DNA of 64,000 nt. Origin: Paenibacillus wulumuqiensis (lineage in GTDB: Bacteria > Bacillota > Bacilli > Paenibacillales > Paenibacillaceae). Position numbers and translations under genes: made by a program. The notes beneath the pieces were generated by a model. That model saw only the letters and a list, made by a program, of their open reading frames with translations, was not told where the DNA came from and did not search any database. Positions 25,456 through 35,300 of this stretch are shown one piece after another. Numbering within the stretch: position 1 is the stretch's first letter; every line of letters starts with the position of its first letter. The stretch is from the NCBI RefSeq assembly GCF_000971965.1, contig NZ_KQ040795.1:1-64000 (forward strand), read 5' to 3'.

Positions 25456-26244
25456 TTAATCCTCCAGCGGCAGCAGCCCTGGCAGATATCGCTCCAGAAT
25501 AAGGCCATATCCCTTGCCATAACGCCGGATCAATTCCTGCCCCAGATCATTCTCCATTTCATACAGGATCACTTCCTGGGAAAAATGCTGCAGCAGCAGC
25601 TCCGCCATCAGTGGATGCTCGGTAACCAGCGCCTGGGCAGGCATAGTGTCTCCGCGCATCCCGACAATACACCATCGGCGATCGATCACCAGCCAGAACT
25701 TGCGCCCGCTGATTCCCTCACGCAGCATCCGTATGCCGGGATGCCCCTCTTCTTCCACATCTTCAAAAGACCATAGTACCCGGACGCCCCGCTGCTCTGC
25801 CTGCTCCAGCTTTTGCCGAAACCAGGCGGCTTCCTGCTGCCAGATCGCCGCGATGATCTCCTCCTGAGCCTTGTCGAGCTCCCGGTTCAGAATCTCCATA
25901 ATCCGCCGCTCCCCTTCGACACTGTAAAAGGAAGGCGGGTCTTCGGCAGGACTCGGCATCGCCTGTTCCAGATAGGAGAGTGACTCCCCGACCTGACCGG
26001 CAATCATCCGGGTCAGCTCCTTGACGGGCAGCACACTGTAGCGGGCAGGTTCGCCCGGTGTAAGCTGTACCATGCCGCGGGTAGACAGACGCTGCAGGGT
26101 AGCATACACATTGGAACGGGAGACGCCGATTCGCTTGGCGACTTCGTAACCGGACTGTGTCCCCTGCTGTGCCAGTGCCACCATGACCTTGGCCTCCAGC
26201 TCGGTAAATCCCAGATTACGCAAATGATTGAGCACTTGTTCCAT
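25456..26244 (-). CDS. TrmB-family transcriptional regulator
   Basis: A 262-residue regulator. Residues about 1-70 form a TrmB winged helix: LNHLRNLGFTELEAKVMVAL, then GYEVAKRIGVSRSNVYATLQRL and the wing PGEPARYSVLP. The rest is a TrmB effector-like domain with the pattern GERRIMEILNRELDKAQEEII and RRWCIVG. Family members sense sugars or related metabolites. I prefer the ATG at 26244 (MEQVLNHL), with GGAAGG spaced about 8-11 bases; the ATG at 26256 sits too close to it. Single-gene unit; the target is not evident, the nearest transport genes being 14 kb away. Confidence 0.8.
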   Translation of the reverse strand: MEQVLNHLRNLGFTELEAKVMVALAQQGTQSGYEVAKRIGVSRSNVYATLQRLSTRGMVQLTPGEPARYSVLPVKELTRMIAGQVGESLSYLEQAMPSPAEDPPSFYSVEGERRIMEILNRELDKAQEEIIAAIWQQEAAWFRQKLEQAEQRGVRVLWSFEDVEEEGHPGIRMLREGISGRKFWLVIDRRWCIVGMRGDTMPAQALVTEHPLMAELLLQHFSQEVILYEMENDLGQELIRRYGKGYGLILERYLPGLLPLED

Positions 26245-26346
26245 CAGGCATTCCATCCTTCCCGGTTGGCTTGCTGTCTGATCCAATGATGTGTATGTAT
26301 GGGACAACAGGCCGATCACAATTGGATGATCAGCCTGCCTGCCGTC

Positions 26347-27195
26347 TTATATCTGTTCCGCTCCACAGTGCGGGCACCATTTGGAGCCTTTTTGCAGAAC
26401 CTGTCCGCATACCTGGCAGCTGAATGTATCGGTATCGATGTCGGTATCGTCATCAGCTTCCATTTCCAGCGGCTTGGTAACCGTAACTACCTTCTGTACC
26501 GGCTCCTGGCGTACTGCTGTTTGGGGTTCCGTCTTTATCGGGCGCTCCGGAGCAGCTGTGGCAGCCGCAGCAGGCATTTCCTCTTCCGGTTCGTCATCAT
26601 GTTCAATGCCCAGATCCTGCTTCCATGAACGCACGAGACGATCCAGTTCTTCCTGCCGCTCACGCTCTTCCTGCAGACGGGCTGCCCGGCGGCGCTCGGC
26701 TTCGTCGGCTGTCAGTTCCTCATGTTCATATTCCTCTTCTTCCCGTTCATGCACCTGGGAATCGGTCGGGAATACGATTGGCTCATCGCGCGTCACATCC
26801 CGGTCTCTCTGGAATTCTTCCCGGTCTTCACGCGGAATCGCCAGCTTTTCCATTTTGCGTCCGCAGTTCGGGCAGAAGTTCGCATCCAGTGCCACGACTG
26901 CTCCGCATTCGCAAACACGTTCATTTCTAAGTATCGCAATCCGCGTACGGATTTCCTCAATTTCTTCATTCAGAAGATCGCATGCCTTGCACAGCTCAGT
27001 CATCTCTTCTTCGGCAATCGACATATCGCCGGCGCGGTATCCTTCGTAAAAGACTTCACCCATGCGCAGATAATGAACCCCGATCTCCCGCTCAATATCC
27101 ACAATATGACCGTTCATGCGATTCACTTCCACTGCATTCTGCGCCCGCTCGGTTGCTTTTCCCGCACCGCTTTTCAGCCGTTGTAACAAATTCAT
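26347..27195 (-). CDS. coiled-coil protein with two zinc ribbons
   Basis: A 282-residue protein of mixed design. Residues 1-90 are helical and probably coiled-coil; Cys95, Cys97, Cys108 and Cys111 form a first zinc ribbon (CECG...CPNCG); residues about 115-210 are very acidic and Glu/Arg-rich (EEEEYEHEELTADEAERRR); the end has a second ribbon (Cys260, 263, 274, 277). No membrane segment. Similar unannotated proteins occur in Bacillales, but I know no function. GGAGGAG lies 8 bases before the ATG. It is divergent from the helicase gene. Confidence 0.75.
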   Translation of the reverse strand: MNLLQRLKSGAGKATERAQNAVEVNRMNGHIVDIEREIGVHYLRMGEVFYEGYRAGDMSIAEEEMTELCKACDLLNEEIEEIRTRIAILRNERVCECGAVVALDANFCPNCGRKMEKLAIPREDREEFQRDRDVTRDEPIVFPTDSQVHEREEEEYEHEELTADEAERRRAARLQEERERQEELDRLVRSWKQDLGIEHDDEPEEEMPAAAATAAPERPIKTEPQTAVRQEPVQKVVTVTKPLEMEADDDTDIDTDTFSCQVCGQVLQKGSKWCPHCGAEQI

Positions 27196-27429
27196 GACTG
27201 TTCTCCTCCTCTAATTCCACCATATCACTGTATACCTATAGTGAACGGTCGTACCTGTTTACATTACAATTTTTGATGAAGTTCCATATTGGGGATTACT
27301 CATCGGTTATACATCCATTATAATAGAAGGATATGCATAACAGTACCCGTATATAGGTTGATACAACCCTATCATACCAAATTTCTGCCTCACTTGAAAA
27401 AAAGCGAAGCCGGAAAGGAAGATTACCTG

Positions 27430-29508
27430 TTGAAAGACACGATGACCAAAGAAGCACTCCGACCTCAAGGTATCCCTGTGCATACCCCGCTGCCGGCCGC
27501 CAAACCGGCTCCTGCCGATACAAGTATTACCCTGGTGCCCGATGCTGCGGAGGATGCAGCCTTTTTCCGCGCACTGGAACAGCAGGGCATTCTGCTGAAT
27601 GCGCCGCAGATCGAAGCGGTGCGCCATGGAGAAGGACCGCTGTTGACTCTGGCTGGTGCAGGCTGCGGCAAAACGACCGTATTGACTGCGCGTGCCGGCT
27701 ATCTGTTATCCGTACGCAAAGTCGATCCGAAGCATATTTTGCTTGTTACTTTTACGACCAAGGCTGCGGCCGAGATGAAATCACGAATCGCTGCCCTGCC
27801 TGGTGTCACAGCCAAAACCGCACGTGCGATCGAAGCGCGTACGTTCCATGCGTTCGGTCTGCTGCTGCTGCGCCGATACGGCAATCTCAAGGACGAAATT
27901 TTTGGAGATGCCCGCGCCCAGCATGCGGTGCTCCAGCGTCTGCGCCGGGAGATTGGTTCTACCAGTATTACCCCGCCAGAGACCCTGCTGGCTACCCTGT
28001 CAGCAATCAAGCTGGAGGGCGGTACTGCAGATGATCTGCCCAAGGATACACCGGAAGAACGTGACCGCTGCGCCCTGCTGTGCCGGTATGAAGAATGGAA
28101 GCAGGAACACCGGCGAATCGATTTTGATGATATTTTGCTGCGTACCGAGCAGCTGCTCCAGGACCCGAATCTGCTGGCAATGCTGCAGGATCGATTCCGC
28201 TATATTATGGTGGATGAATTTCAGGATACGAACCGGCTCCAGTACGAGATGGTTCGCCAGCTCGCTGCTGTCCACCGCAATCTGATGGTGGTCGGTGACG
28301 ATGACCAGACGATCTATTCCTTTAACGGGGCCAGACAGGAATATATTCTTGATTTCCCCAAGGAATATCCTGGCACACGCATCATCGCGCTGGATATTAA
28401 CTATCGCAGCCATCCGCAGATTCTGGGACTCGGCGTCAAGCTGATCGCCCGCAATGAAGCCCGTCATGACAAGACGCTGCAGGCTGGAGCTTCGGTCGGT
28501 CAGAGCCCCATGTATATACGGCCGGCCCATGCCGATGAAGAAGCGGACGAGATTGTGAAAAGGCTCAAAAAACAGCAGACTGATGGCCGTTCGCTGGGAG
28601 ATGTCGCTATTTTGCACCGGACCGTCAGCGGCACACGGGCGATCGCCGAGCGGCTGCTGATGGAGGATATTCCGTTTATCCAGTACGGGGAAGCACCGGT
28701 ATTCTATGATCACGCGCTGATCCGGCCGGTTATGGACCATCTGCGGCTGTCCGTCAATTCACGGCGGATGGATGCGCTGCCCGGCGTGATTGGTCCCCTG
28801 TACATTTCAAGAGATGCCGGCATAGAGCATATTATGCAGCAGGAACAGAAGCAGGCCAAGAAATACCCGCTGATCCACCTGTTCCACTGGGAACGTCTGC
28901 AATCGTTCCAGCGTCAGCAGGTCAAAGATCGGATCGTCTTCCTCAAAAAGATCAAGGAAATGAAGCCGCTCTACGCGATCCGCGAGATCCGCCGGGTATT
29001 TTACGACAAGTTTGCCAGCGCGGACTTTAGCGGACCTGCCACACGGCATAAAGATAACATCCGCGAGACTCTCGATGAGCTGGAAAGTGCAGCCGGCAAA
29101 TTCGCCACGGTCGAAGAAATGGTCAAATTTGCCGATGAACTGTCTGCCAAACGAGAGCAGATGATCGAGCTGATGAAGCAGGAAGCGCCGGAAGGTGTGC
29201 ATCTGATGACTGTTCACCGGGCCAAGGGACTGGAATTCCCATGCGTCTATCTGCTTGGCGCATCGGAAGGCATCCTGCCGCACAAAGCGGCCCTGCAGGA
29301 AGAAGCACCCGAAGACGTCAAAGCCGGACAGAGCGTTACCGGACCGGACCCCGAAGGCAAACTGATGCAGGCTGCCCTGGAGGAAGAACGGCGAATCGCC
29401 TATGTCGCTGTCACCCGGGCCAAGCATGAGCTGTACATCTCCTCACCCGTGATGCATCATGGCAAGACAGTGCCCCCTTCGCGCTTTTTGCTGGAAGCTT
29501 TTCAGTGA
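27430..29508 (+). CDS. UvrD/Rep-family ATP-dependent DNA helicase
   Basis: A 692-residue superfamily 1A helicase, 3'-5' translocase type. Motif I is AGAGCGKTTVLT (Lys81), motif Ia TFTTKAAAEM, motif II VDEFQDTNRLQ, motif III VGDDDQTIYSF, motif IV near NYRSHPQIL, and motif V/VI LMTVHRAKGLEFP and YVAVTRAKHEL. It is close in size to PcrA/UvrD but lacks their long tail, so it may be a paralogue. I take the TTG at 27430, which has GGAAAGGAA 9 bases upstream; in-frame codons before it have none. Role in DNA repair or replication-fork restart is inferred from family. Confidence 0.9.
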   Translation: MKDTMTKEALRPQGIPVHTPLPAAKPAPADTSITLVPDAAEDAAFFRALEQQGILLNAPQIEAVRHGEGPLLTLAGAGCGKTTVLTARAGYLLSVRKVDPKHILLVTFTTKAAAEMKSRIAALPGVTAKTARAIEARTFHAFGLLLLRRYGNLKDEIFGDARAQHAVLQRLRREIGSTSITPPETLLATLSAIKLEGGTADDLPKDTPEERDRCALLCRYEEWKQEHRRIDFDDILLRTEQLLQDPNLLAMLQDRFRYIMVDEFQDTNRLQYEMVRQLAAVHRNLMVVGDDDQTIYSFNGARQEYILDFPKEYPGTRIIALDINYRSHPQILGLGVKLIARNEARHDKTLQAGASVGQSPMYIRPAHADEEADEIVKRLKKQQTDGRSLGDVAILHRTVSGTRAIAERLLMEDIPFIQYGEAPVFYDHALIRPVMDHLRLSVNSRRMDALPGVIGPLYISRDAGIEHIMQQEQKQAKKYPLIHLFHWERLQSFQRQQVKDRIVFLKKIKEMKPLYAIREIRRVFYDKFASADFSGPATRHKDNIRETLDELESAAGKFATVEEMVKFADELSAKREQMIELMKQEAPEGVHLMTVHRAKGLEFPCVYLLGASEGILPHKAALQEEAPEDVKAGQSVTGPDPEGKLMQAALEEERRIAYVAVTRAKHELYISSPVMHHGKTVPPSRFLLEAFQ

Positions 29509-29559
29509 AATAATTGGATGGCACTATCCATTGTGTACCGAGCCTTACCCATAGCAAAT

Positions 29560-29606
29560 ACAAAAAAACCTGCCTGCTGAACATACTCAGCGGCAGGTTT
29601 TTTAGA
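29560..29606 (+). terminator. bidirectional terminator after the helicase
   Basis: AACCTGCC-GCTGA / TCAGC-GGCAGGTT stem with seven A on one side and six T on the other. It serves the helicase and, on the minus strand, the lipoprotein gene ending at 29624. Confidence 0.88.
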
Positions 29607-29623
29607 TTATAGGTAACAAAAGA

Positions 29624-30331
29624 TCAGGAAGCTATAGGCTCCAGCGTGATGTCTTCGACTCGCAATACACCGGACTGCCAGCTGTACTGCAGGATGGCTG
29701 CAGCTACCGCTTCTCCACTGGACATCTGGGCAGCCACTTCGGCGTTCAGCAAACCCTTGTCATCCACATAATAACGAATCACCGAGCCAAACTGCGGCAG
29801 CTCCGCAGAGTGGACTGTATTGACCGGCAGGGAGACCGGTGTTTGTCCGGGTACACGGGCCTGAACAATCTGCTTACCTTCCCGATGCAGCACGGAAAAG
29901 GACACCTGCTCACGCGTATAGTCCAGCGGGTCCTGTACCTCCAGCTCCTTTGTACTGTTCCAATCCACAATATGCGGCTCGGTAATGTACGTCCCGGTCC
30001 CATATCCTCTGGTCGTAATAACGACCACTTCCACTCCGCCGTCTCCGTTCAGATCGGTCTGATAGACCAGCGGTTCATAGCCTGGACTGCTGACCGTCTG
30101 CCAGTCATACTGCCGGCTGCTGCCGGTTTTTTCATTTTCAACGGTTATATGGTGATAGACCCCATCGCTGTTCTGACTGGCATACAGACGGATGGGACCT
30201 TCCTGAACCAGTGGCGCAGCTGACGTCCGGGCGGGCGTAGACGAATCATCCGGTGCCGGACTGAATGTGCATCCTGTCGCTTCCAGCAGGACGAAAGCGG
30301 CAAGTATCGTCAAAAACCGCCGATGGTTCAT
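29624..30331 (-). CDS. hypothetical lipoprotein
   Basis: A 235-residue secreted lipoprotein. Signal peptide residues 1-20 with lipobox ATGC (Cys21), then a low-complexity Ser/Pro/Thr linker. The mature part is mainly beta: NITVENEKTG-like strands and one TDLNGDG loop that resembles a calcium-binding FG-GAP/dockerin turn. No enzyme motif found. GGGGGAAC lies just before the ATG at 30331. It is followed on the same strand by nothing until the shared terminator, and preceded by the carboxypeptidase gene 146 bases away. Function unknown. Confidence 0.75.
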   Translation of the reverse strand: MNHRRFLTILAAFVLLEATGCTFSPAPDDSSTPARTSAAPLVQEGPIRLYASQNSDGVYHHITVENEKTGSSRQYDWQTVSSPGYEPLVYQTDLNGDGGVEVVVITTRGYGTGTYITEPHIVDWNSTKELEVQDPLDYTREQVSFSVLHREGKQIVQARVPGQTPVSLPVNTVHSAELPQFGSVIRYYVDDKGLLNAEVAAQMSSGEAVAAAILQYSWQSGVLRVEDITLEPIAS

Positions 30332-30477
30332 GAATGTTCCCCCTTTGCTCTGAAGATAAATGCAGATCACCATACCAGCCTCAGAATAAAGTAGGATTAT
30401 TATCGCTTATTTCATAAAAGCTGAATTCATTTATGGGGTGAATCTGAGTGTGTTGGATAGGCTTGCGTCGTTTCAGT

Positions 30478-31419
30478 TTACTGCTTGATCTTGTTCTGGT
30501 CAAAATATTCTTCCAGTGTCATATCCTTGGCGGTGACGTCTTCGGCCAGTGCTTTGCCGATATAGCGGATATGCCATGGCTCCCACGTATAGCCGGTGAT
30601 ATCATCCGCGCCTTTTTTGTAGCGGATCACAAATCCGTATTCCGCAGCATGCTGCTTCAGCCATTTGCCTTCTGCCGTTTTGCCAAAGCTCTGCTCCAGT
30701 CCATAACCGATCCCCGGTCCGGAGACGTCGATTGCGAGCCCGGTCTGATGCTCACTCGTACCCGGACGTGCGCTTACGCGGTCGGTATATGCCTTGCCTT
30801 TGGTAGCAACATTATTATTGTAAATGGATACCTGGCGTTTGTAGGAACGGTAAGCGGATACCGCACGCAGATCCAGTCCGGCCGACTTGGACGCTTTGAA
30901 CAGCTCTTCCAGTGCTCCGGCGGCTTCTTTGCGCATATGGCTTTTCTCCAGTACACCGTCGTAGGAGAAAGCTACATCGGGCACGACCAGATCCGGCGGC
31001 TCGTAGCCTTCCGGCAGGTAACGGTTCTTGTTGACGATGACGGTCATGGACTCCGGATTGGTGACCACGTCTTTGCCTTTTACCTGTTTGATGGTCGACT
31101 GCAGGGAACTCTTTTCACGCTGCGCAGTCAGATCCTTACTGCTGTCGGTAGAAGGAGCGGACTGCTCACCACCTGCTGCGGATTGACCAGCTGTGTTACC
31201 GGCCGGAGCTGCAGCAGAACTGCCGTCTGCATTTCCTTTTGCCTCGCCTGCTGCAGGTGCGGATGCGCTGCCTGTCTGGGAAGGAGTCTGCGTCTTCGGC
31301 GCGGCGGCTGAATCGGTACCGCTATCTGCTGCCCCGCAGCCTGCCAGCAGCAGACCGGACATGAGTACTCCTGCAGGCAGCATGACTTTCCAACCTGCCC
31401 GTTTTTGCTTATCCATCAT
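30478..31419 (-). CDS. VanY-type D-alanyl-D-alanine carboxypeptidase lipoprotein
   Basis: A 313-residue zinc carboxypeptidase of the M15B/VanY family. Lipoprotein signal peptide with LLLAGC (Cys28), then about 90 residues of Ala/Ser/Gly/Thr linker, then the catalytic domain: SAYRSYKRQVSIYNN, the metal motif SEHQTGLAIDV (SxHxxGxAxD) and the third ligand in EPWHIRYIG. It trims the terminal D-Ala of peptidoglycan stem peptides outside the membrane. AAAGGAG is 7 bases before the ATG at 31419. It lies 78 bases after the SNF2 partner gene on the same strand, so partial read-through is possible. Confidence 0.92.
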   Translation of the reverse strand: MMDKQKRAGWKVMLPAGVLMSGLLLAGCGAADSGTDSAAAPKTQTPSQTGSASAPAAGEAKGNADGSSAAAPAGNTAGQSAAGGEQSAPSTDSSKDLTAQREKSSLQSTIKQVKGKDVVTNPESMTVIVNKNRYLPEGYEPPDLVVPDVAFSYDGVLEKSHMRKEAAGALEELFKASKSAGLDLRAVSAYRSYKRQVSIYNNNVATKGKAYTDRVSARPGTSEHQTGLAIDVSGPGIGYGLEQSFGKTAEGKWLKQHAAEYGFVIRYKKGADDITGYTWEPWHIRYIGKALAEDVTAKDMTLEEYFDQNKIKQ

Positions 31420-31497
31420 GATAAATCTCCTTTGCTCACTGCCTCCATCAGGAAGAAAACAGAGCCGGTTGTACATACCGGCTCCATACGGTGATCC

Positions 31498-32394
31498 TTA
31501 TTTTTTACCCTGCCGGGACAGATGGCGCTGTCTGATACGATCGGCCACTTTCCGGCGTACTTCTTCATATCCGTCCATGGCACCTTTGACTTCAGGCAGC
31601 AGCTTCTGCAGATTCGGCATCGTCTCCTCGCCGGGAGAAGGCGTATATACAACAACTGTAGCATTTTTCTTCAACTGCTGCTGCCAGCTTTTATTGGCAT
31701 TTTGTAAATATTCTTCGACTTCGCCCAGAGCTTCTCCGGTCTGATGAAGCGTTCCTGCTGCGGCCGATTCGGCGAGCAGACTGCCCAGACTTGGTTCATC
31801 GGATAGGGCCGAAGTCGCTTCGTCTTCCTGCTCGGAAATGTTCCATTCGGCAGGTGCGGACAGCTGTTGTCCCCACTGCTGCCAGATCTCGCGCAGCAGC
31901 TTCTCCGTGTTCCAGCCTGCCAGCTGCCAGGCGAGCAGCGGCTGCTGGTTCAGCTGCTCGGCAGCCTGTGTAAGCAGCACCTGTATCTGCTGATTATCTG
32001 CCTGTGTATCCTCATCCTCTACCCGGTAAGACATCAGATCTTCACCGGTACTCAGATAAGGGGTACATGCGCACAGCGCTTCGGCGATCGTCGCATCCGG
32101 CGCCAGCTCTTGTACATATTCCAGTCCGATTGCAGACAGCAGGGAAGGAGCGGCTGCAGATGCATCCTTTTCCTCCATTTCCTCACGGAACACATCACGC
32201 AGCAGTAAATATACATTCTGGGCAGATGCGCTGAGACGATTCAGCAGATGACGCTGTTCCTGTTCAGAAGGAGGCTGAATCCGAACTGTCACTGGCCCGG
32301 CAGATACCTCGGGATCGTCAGCCTGCTGAACGGTTCCGCGAATCAAGCCCTCTGCGATCTCGCAGTCCTGGGCTGTCCATTTTGGTGTACTCAT
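31498..32394 (-). CDS. unknown protein coupled to the SNF2 helicase
   Basis: A 298-residue soluble protein, helical and Gln/Glu-rich, without a recognised domain. It has a Leu-rich middle (NQQPLLAWQLAGW, KLLREIWQQW) and a basic end (RRKVADRIRQRHLSRQGKK). Its ATG overlaps the stop of the SNF2 gene by 4 bases (ATGA), so the two are made in fixed proportion and probably act together. In other Bacillales a SWIM zinc-finger protein is often paired with this SNF2 type; I see no SWIM motif (CxCx..CxH) here. Function unknown; I favour a helicase partner. Confidence 0.72.
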   Translation of the reverse strand: MSTPKWTAQDCEIAEGLIRGTVQQADDPEVSAGPVTVRIQPPSEQEQRHLLNRLSASAQNVYLLLRDVFREEMEEKDASAAAPSLLSAIGLEYVQELAPDATIAEALCACTPYLSTGEDLMSYRVEDEDTQADNQQIQVLLTQAAEQLNQQPLLAWQLAGWNTEKLLREIWQQWGQQLSAPAEWNISEQEDEATSALSDEPSLGSLLAESAAAGTLHQTGEALGEVEEYLQNANKSWQQQLKKNATVVVYTPSPGEETMPNLQKLLPEVKGAMDGYEEVRRKVADRIRQRHLSRQGKK

Positions 32395-35300
32395 TCGTCA
32401 GCCCCCCATTCCGCAGATTGCAGGGATACCAGCTGCTTCAGCTCTTCATCCGACATCTCGGTCAGCCACTGCTCTCCGGCACCGACAACCTGCTCTGCCA
32501 GTGATTTCTTGCTCTCGATCAGTTCATCGATCCGCTCTTCCAGTGTTCCCTGACAGATCAGCTTGTGCACCTGCACATTACGCTGCTGTCCGATCCGGAA
32601 GACACGGTCTGTCGCCTGATTCTCCACCGCCGGATTCCACCAGCGGTCATAGTGAATAACATGATTGGCACGGGTCAGATTCAGCCCGACGCCGCCGGCT
32701 TTGAGTGACAGTACGAACAGCGGAGGACCTTCCCCCTGCTGGAACAGACTGATCATCTCGTCCCGGTTGGCTTTGCTGACGCCTCCGTGCAGGAAGAATG
32801 GCTCTTCGCCAAAATGCTTGCTCAGTCGCGCGGTCAGCAGCTCACCCATTTCGACATACTGGGTAAATACGAGCGCCGCTTCCCCGCTGTCGCGGATCAT
32901 ATCGAGCAGTTCGATCAAGCGTGCCATTTTGCCGGAGCGTTCCTGCTTGCCAGTGTCGCCCTTGCCGGTATTGTGCAGCAGATACGGGTGATCACAGATC
33001 TGCTTGAGCTTGGTCAACGAGGACAGCACAATCCCTTTGCGGGTAATGCCTTCGGTATTGCTCATGCGCCCGAGCATATCGGAGACGACGCTCTGATACA
33101 TGCCCGCCTGCTCGACGGTCATATAACAGTAGGACTTCAGTTCAATCTTGTCCGGCAGATCGCGGCGGATATCCGGATCGCTCTTCAGACGGCGCAGCAT
33201 GAAAGGAGACACCAGCTTGCGTAGTGTAGACAGCTTGTCCTCCATCTCCTGGCCGACGCCTGCATTATAATTATGCCGGAAGGAAGAAGCCGTTCCCAGA
33301 TAACCCGGATTGAGGAACTGGAAAATGGACCACAGTTCACTCAGACGGTTCTCCACCGGTGTACCTGTCATGGCAATCCGGTGCGGCGCATTCAGCTTCA
33401 TGACACTTTGCGCCTGCTTGGTCCGGTAGTTTTTAATATACTGCGCTTCATCGAGTATGATCGATGCCCATTCGATCTGTCGCAGGTCTTCGCCATCACG
33501 TCCTGCCAGATGATAGGTAGTCAGTACGATATCATGAGATCTCGCTTCGGCCGCGAACTCTTCGCCGCGCGGACGGCGGCTGCCATGGTGAATGTACAGC
33601 TGCAGTTCCGGTGCGAAGCGCTCCAACTCACGCTGCCAGTTGCCCAGCAGTGAAGTCGGGCAGACGATCAGTCTCGGTGCGGTCACCGGTTGATCCAGGA
33701 TGCAGGTGATAACCTGTACCGTTTTGCCGAGACCCATATCATCAGCCAGACAGGCACCAAATCCCAGATCCCGCATCGTAGCGAGCCATTGGAACCCGCG
33801 TTCCTGATAAGGACGCAGTGTACCATGCAATCCCTCCGGTACGGTCCGTTTCTCCAGATCGCGCCAACCGGTGCCTTCCATCAGGTTCGTCAGCATCGGA
33901 TTGGTCTCAATCTCGAAGATATGCAGCCCGTTCCAGAGCGCGTCCTCTTCTTCCGCGTAGATATGCATCAATTCATTAAAGGAAATCTCGCCTTCCTCAT
34001 GGCGGCGGATAAAGCGCAGTACCTGCTTGATCTCATTCAGATCCACTTCGATCCAGCCGCCATCGAGCGGAATAATCGGCACTCCGTTTTTGACAATCTC
34101 GGCCATCTCGGCAGCAGTCAGCGTACGGCCATCCAGTACGGCCTGCGGTTCAAAGGAAACCATCTGCTCCATCCCGAGTTTGGAACTTTCATTGGTATTG
34201 CGATTCTCCTGCGGCTGAGGCGACTTGACCTTCAGCTTCAGACCGGCACGCTTCTTGCCCTCACGTGTCCAGCGGGAAGGAATCTGTACGGTAATGCCAG
34301 CTTTACGCAGACGCGGTACATCTTCCTTAAGAAAAGCATAGACATCGCCCGCTTCCATCATGCCGCCTACCGGACTGGCCGTCCGAATAAACAACGATAC
34401 AATCGGGGAACACTCTGCAGCGCGACCCAGCTGCATCAGCAGACGCTGCTGTACATGTTCATACGTGCGTCCCCGTACAATCATACGGTTCTCCGCCTGC
34501 TTCCACAGCATCGCCGCCGGAAGCAGTACCGCCGGATCGGACTCGTCTGTTGCCCAGAAGGACATCCGCCACTGCGGCAGCATATCCGAAGGCATCTCGG
34601 CAGCCTTTTCCCGGCTCTCCAGCGGCGGCTCCAGACGAACCACGAGACCCAGCTCGCCGATACGTTCCTCCAGAATTCCCGCCTCAGGAAGCGGCACTTC
34701 CGCTCCATTATGATCCCGGATTTCTTCTTCCAGCTCTGCCATATCCTCGGCGGTTCCCTGAACAGCCAGTTCGGCTGTCGCATCAAACATGGAATTCCAC
34801 CAGAGGTGTGCATGCGGGGAAGATCCCCTGCGGTAATTCGCCTGATAGGCGCGGAACTTGCCGTAGCCGGCATCCCGGAACATCCGGCGAACTTCCGCAT
34901 CGATCATTGCCACCAGAAAAGAGTGCAGCACTTCTGCACGAGCCTGGGAAATGCCTGACGGCTCTCCTGCCGCGAACAGTGACAGGGCCGACAATCCGAT
35001 CATCGGAATTGACTCTGCCAGACGGGCAAACATCTCCCGATCCTCGCCGACCAGCAGCGGCTTCCATACGCCGCGCAGCGACGCCTGAGAACTGCGTCGT
35101 CCGGTACCGGCAATGACACGGCTGTCCGGCAAAATCTTGCCTTCCCGCAGCAGTTTCTCGGCGAATTTCGCAGCAATATGCCAGTACCGCATCTCTGCAC
35201 CAGCCTGAATACCCTGACGGGCTACCAGCTTCTCATCCCATTCGAGCAGCAGATCATACGCCTGCTCGGCCGAGAGCGCCAGTCCTTCCACCATGCGTCC

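Noticed and set aside
33690-34958. Long plus-strand open frame opposite the SNF2 gene
   Set aside because: Antisense shadow of a gene with all SNF2 motifs; no ribosome site.
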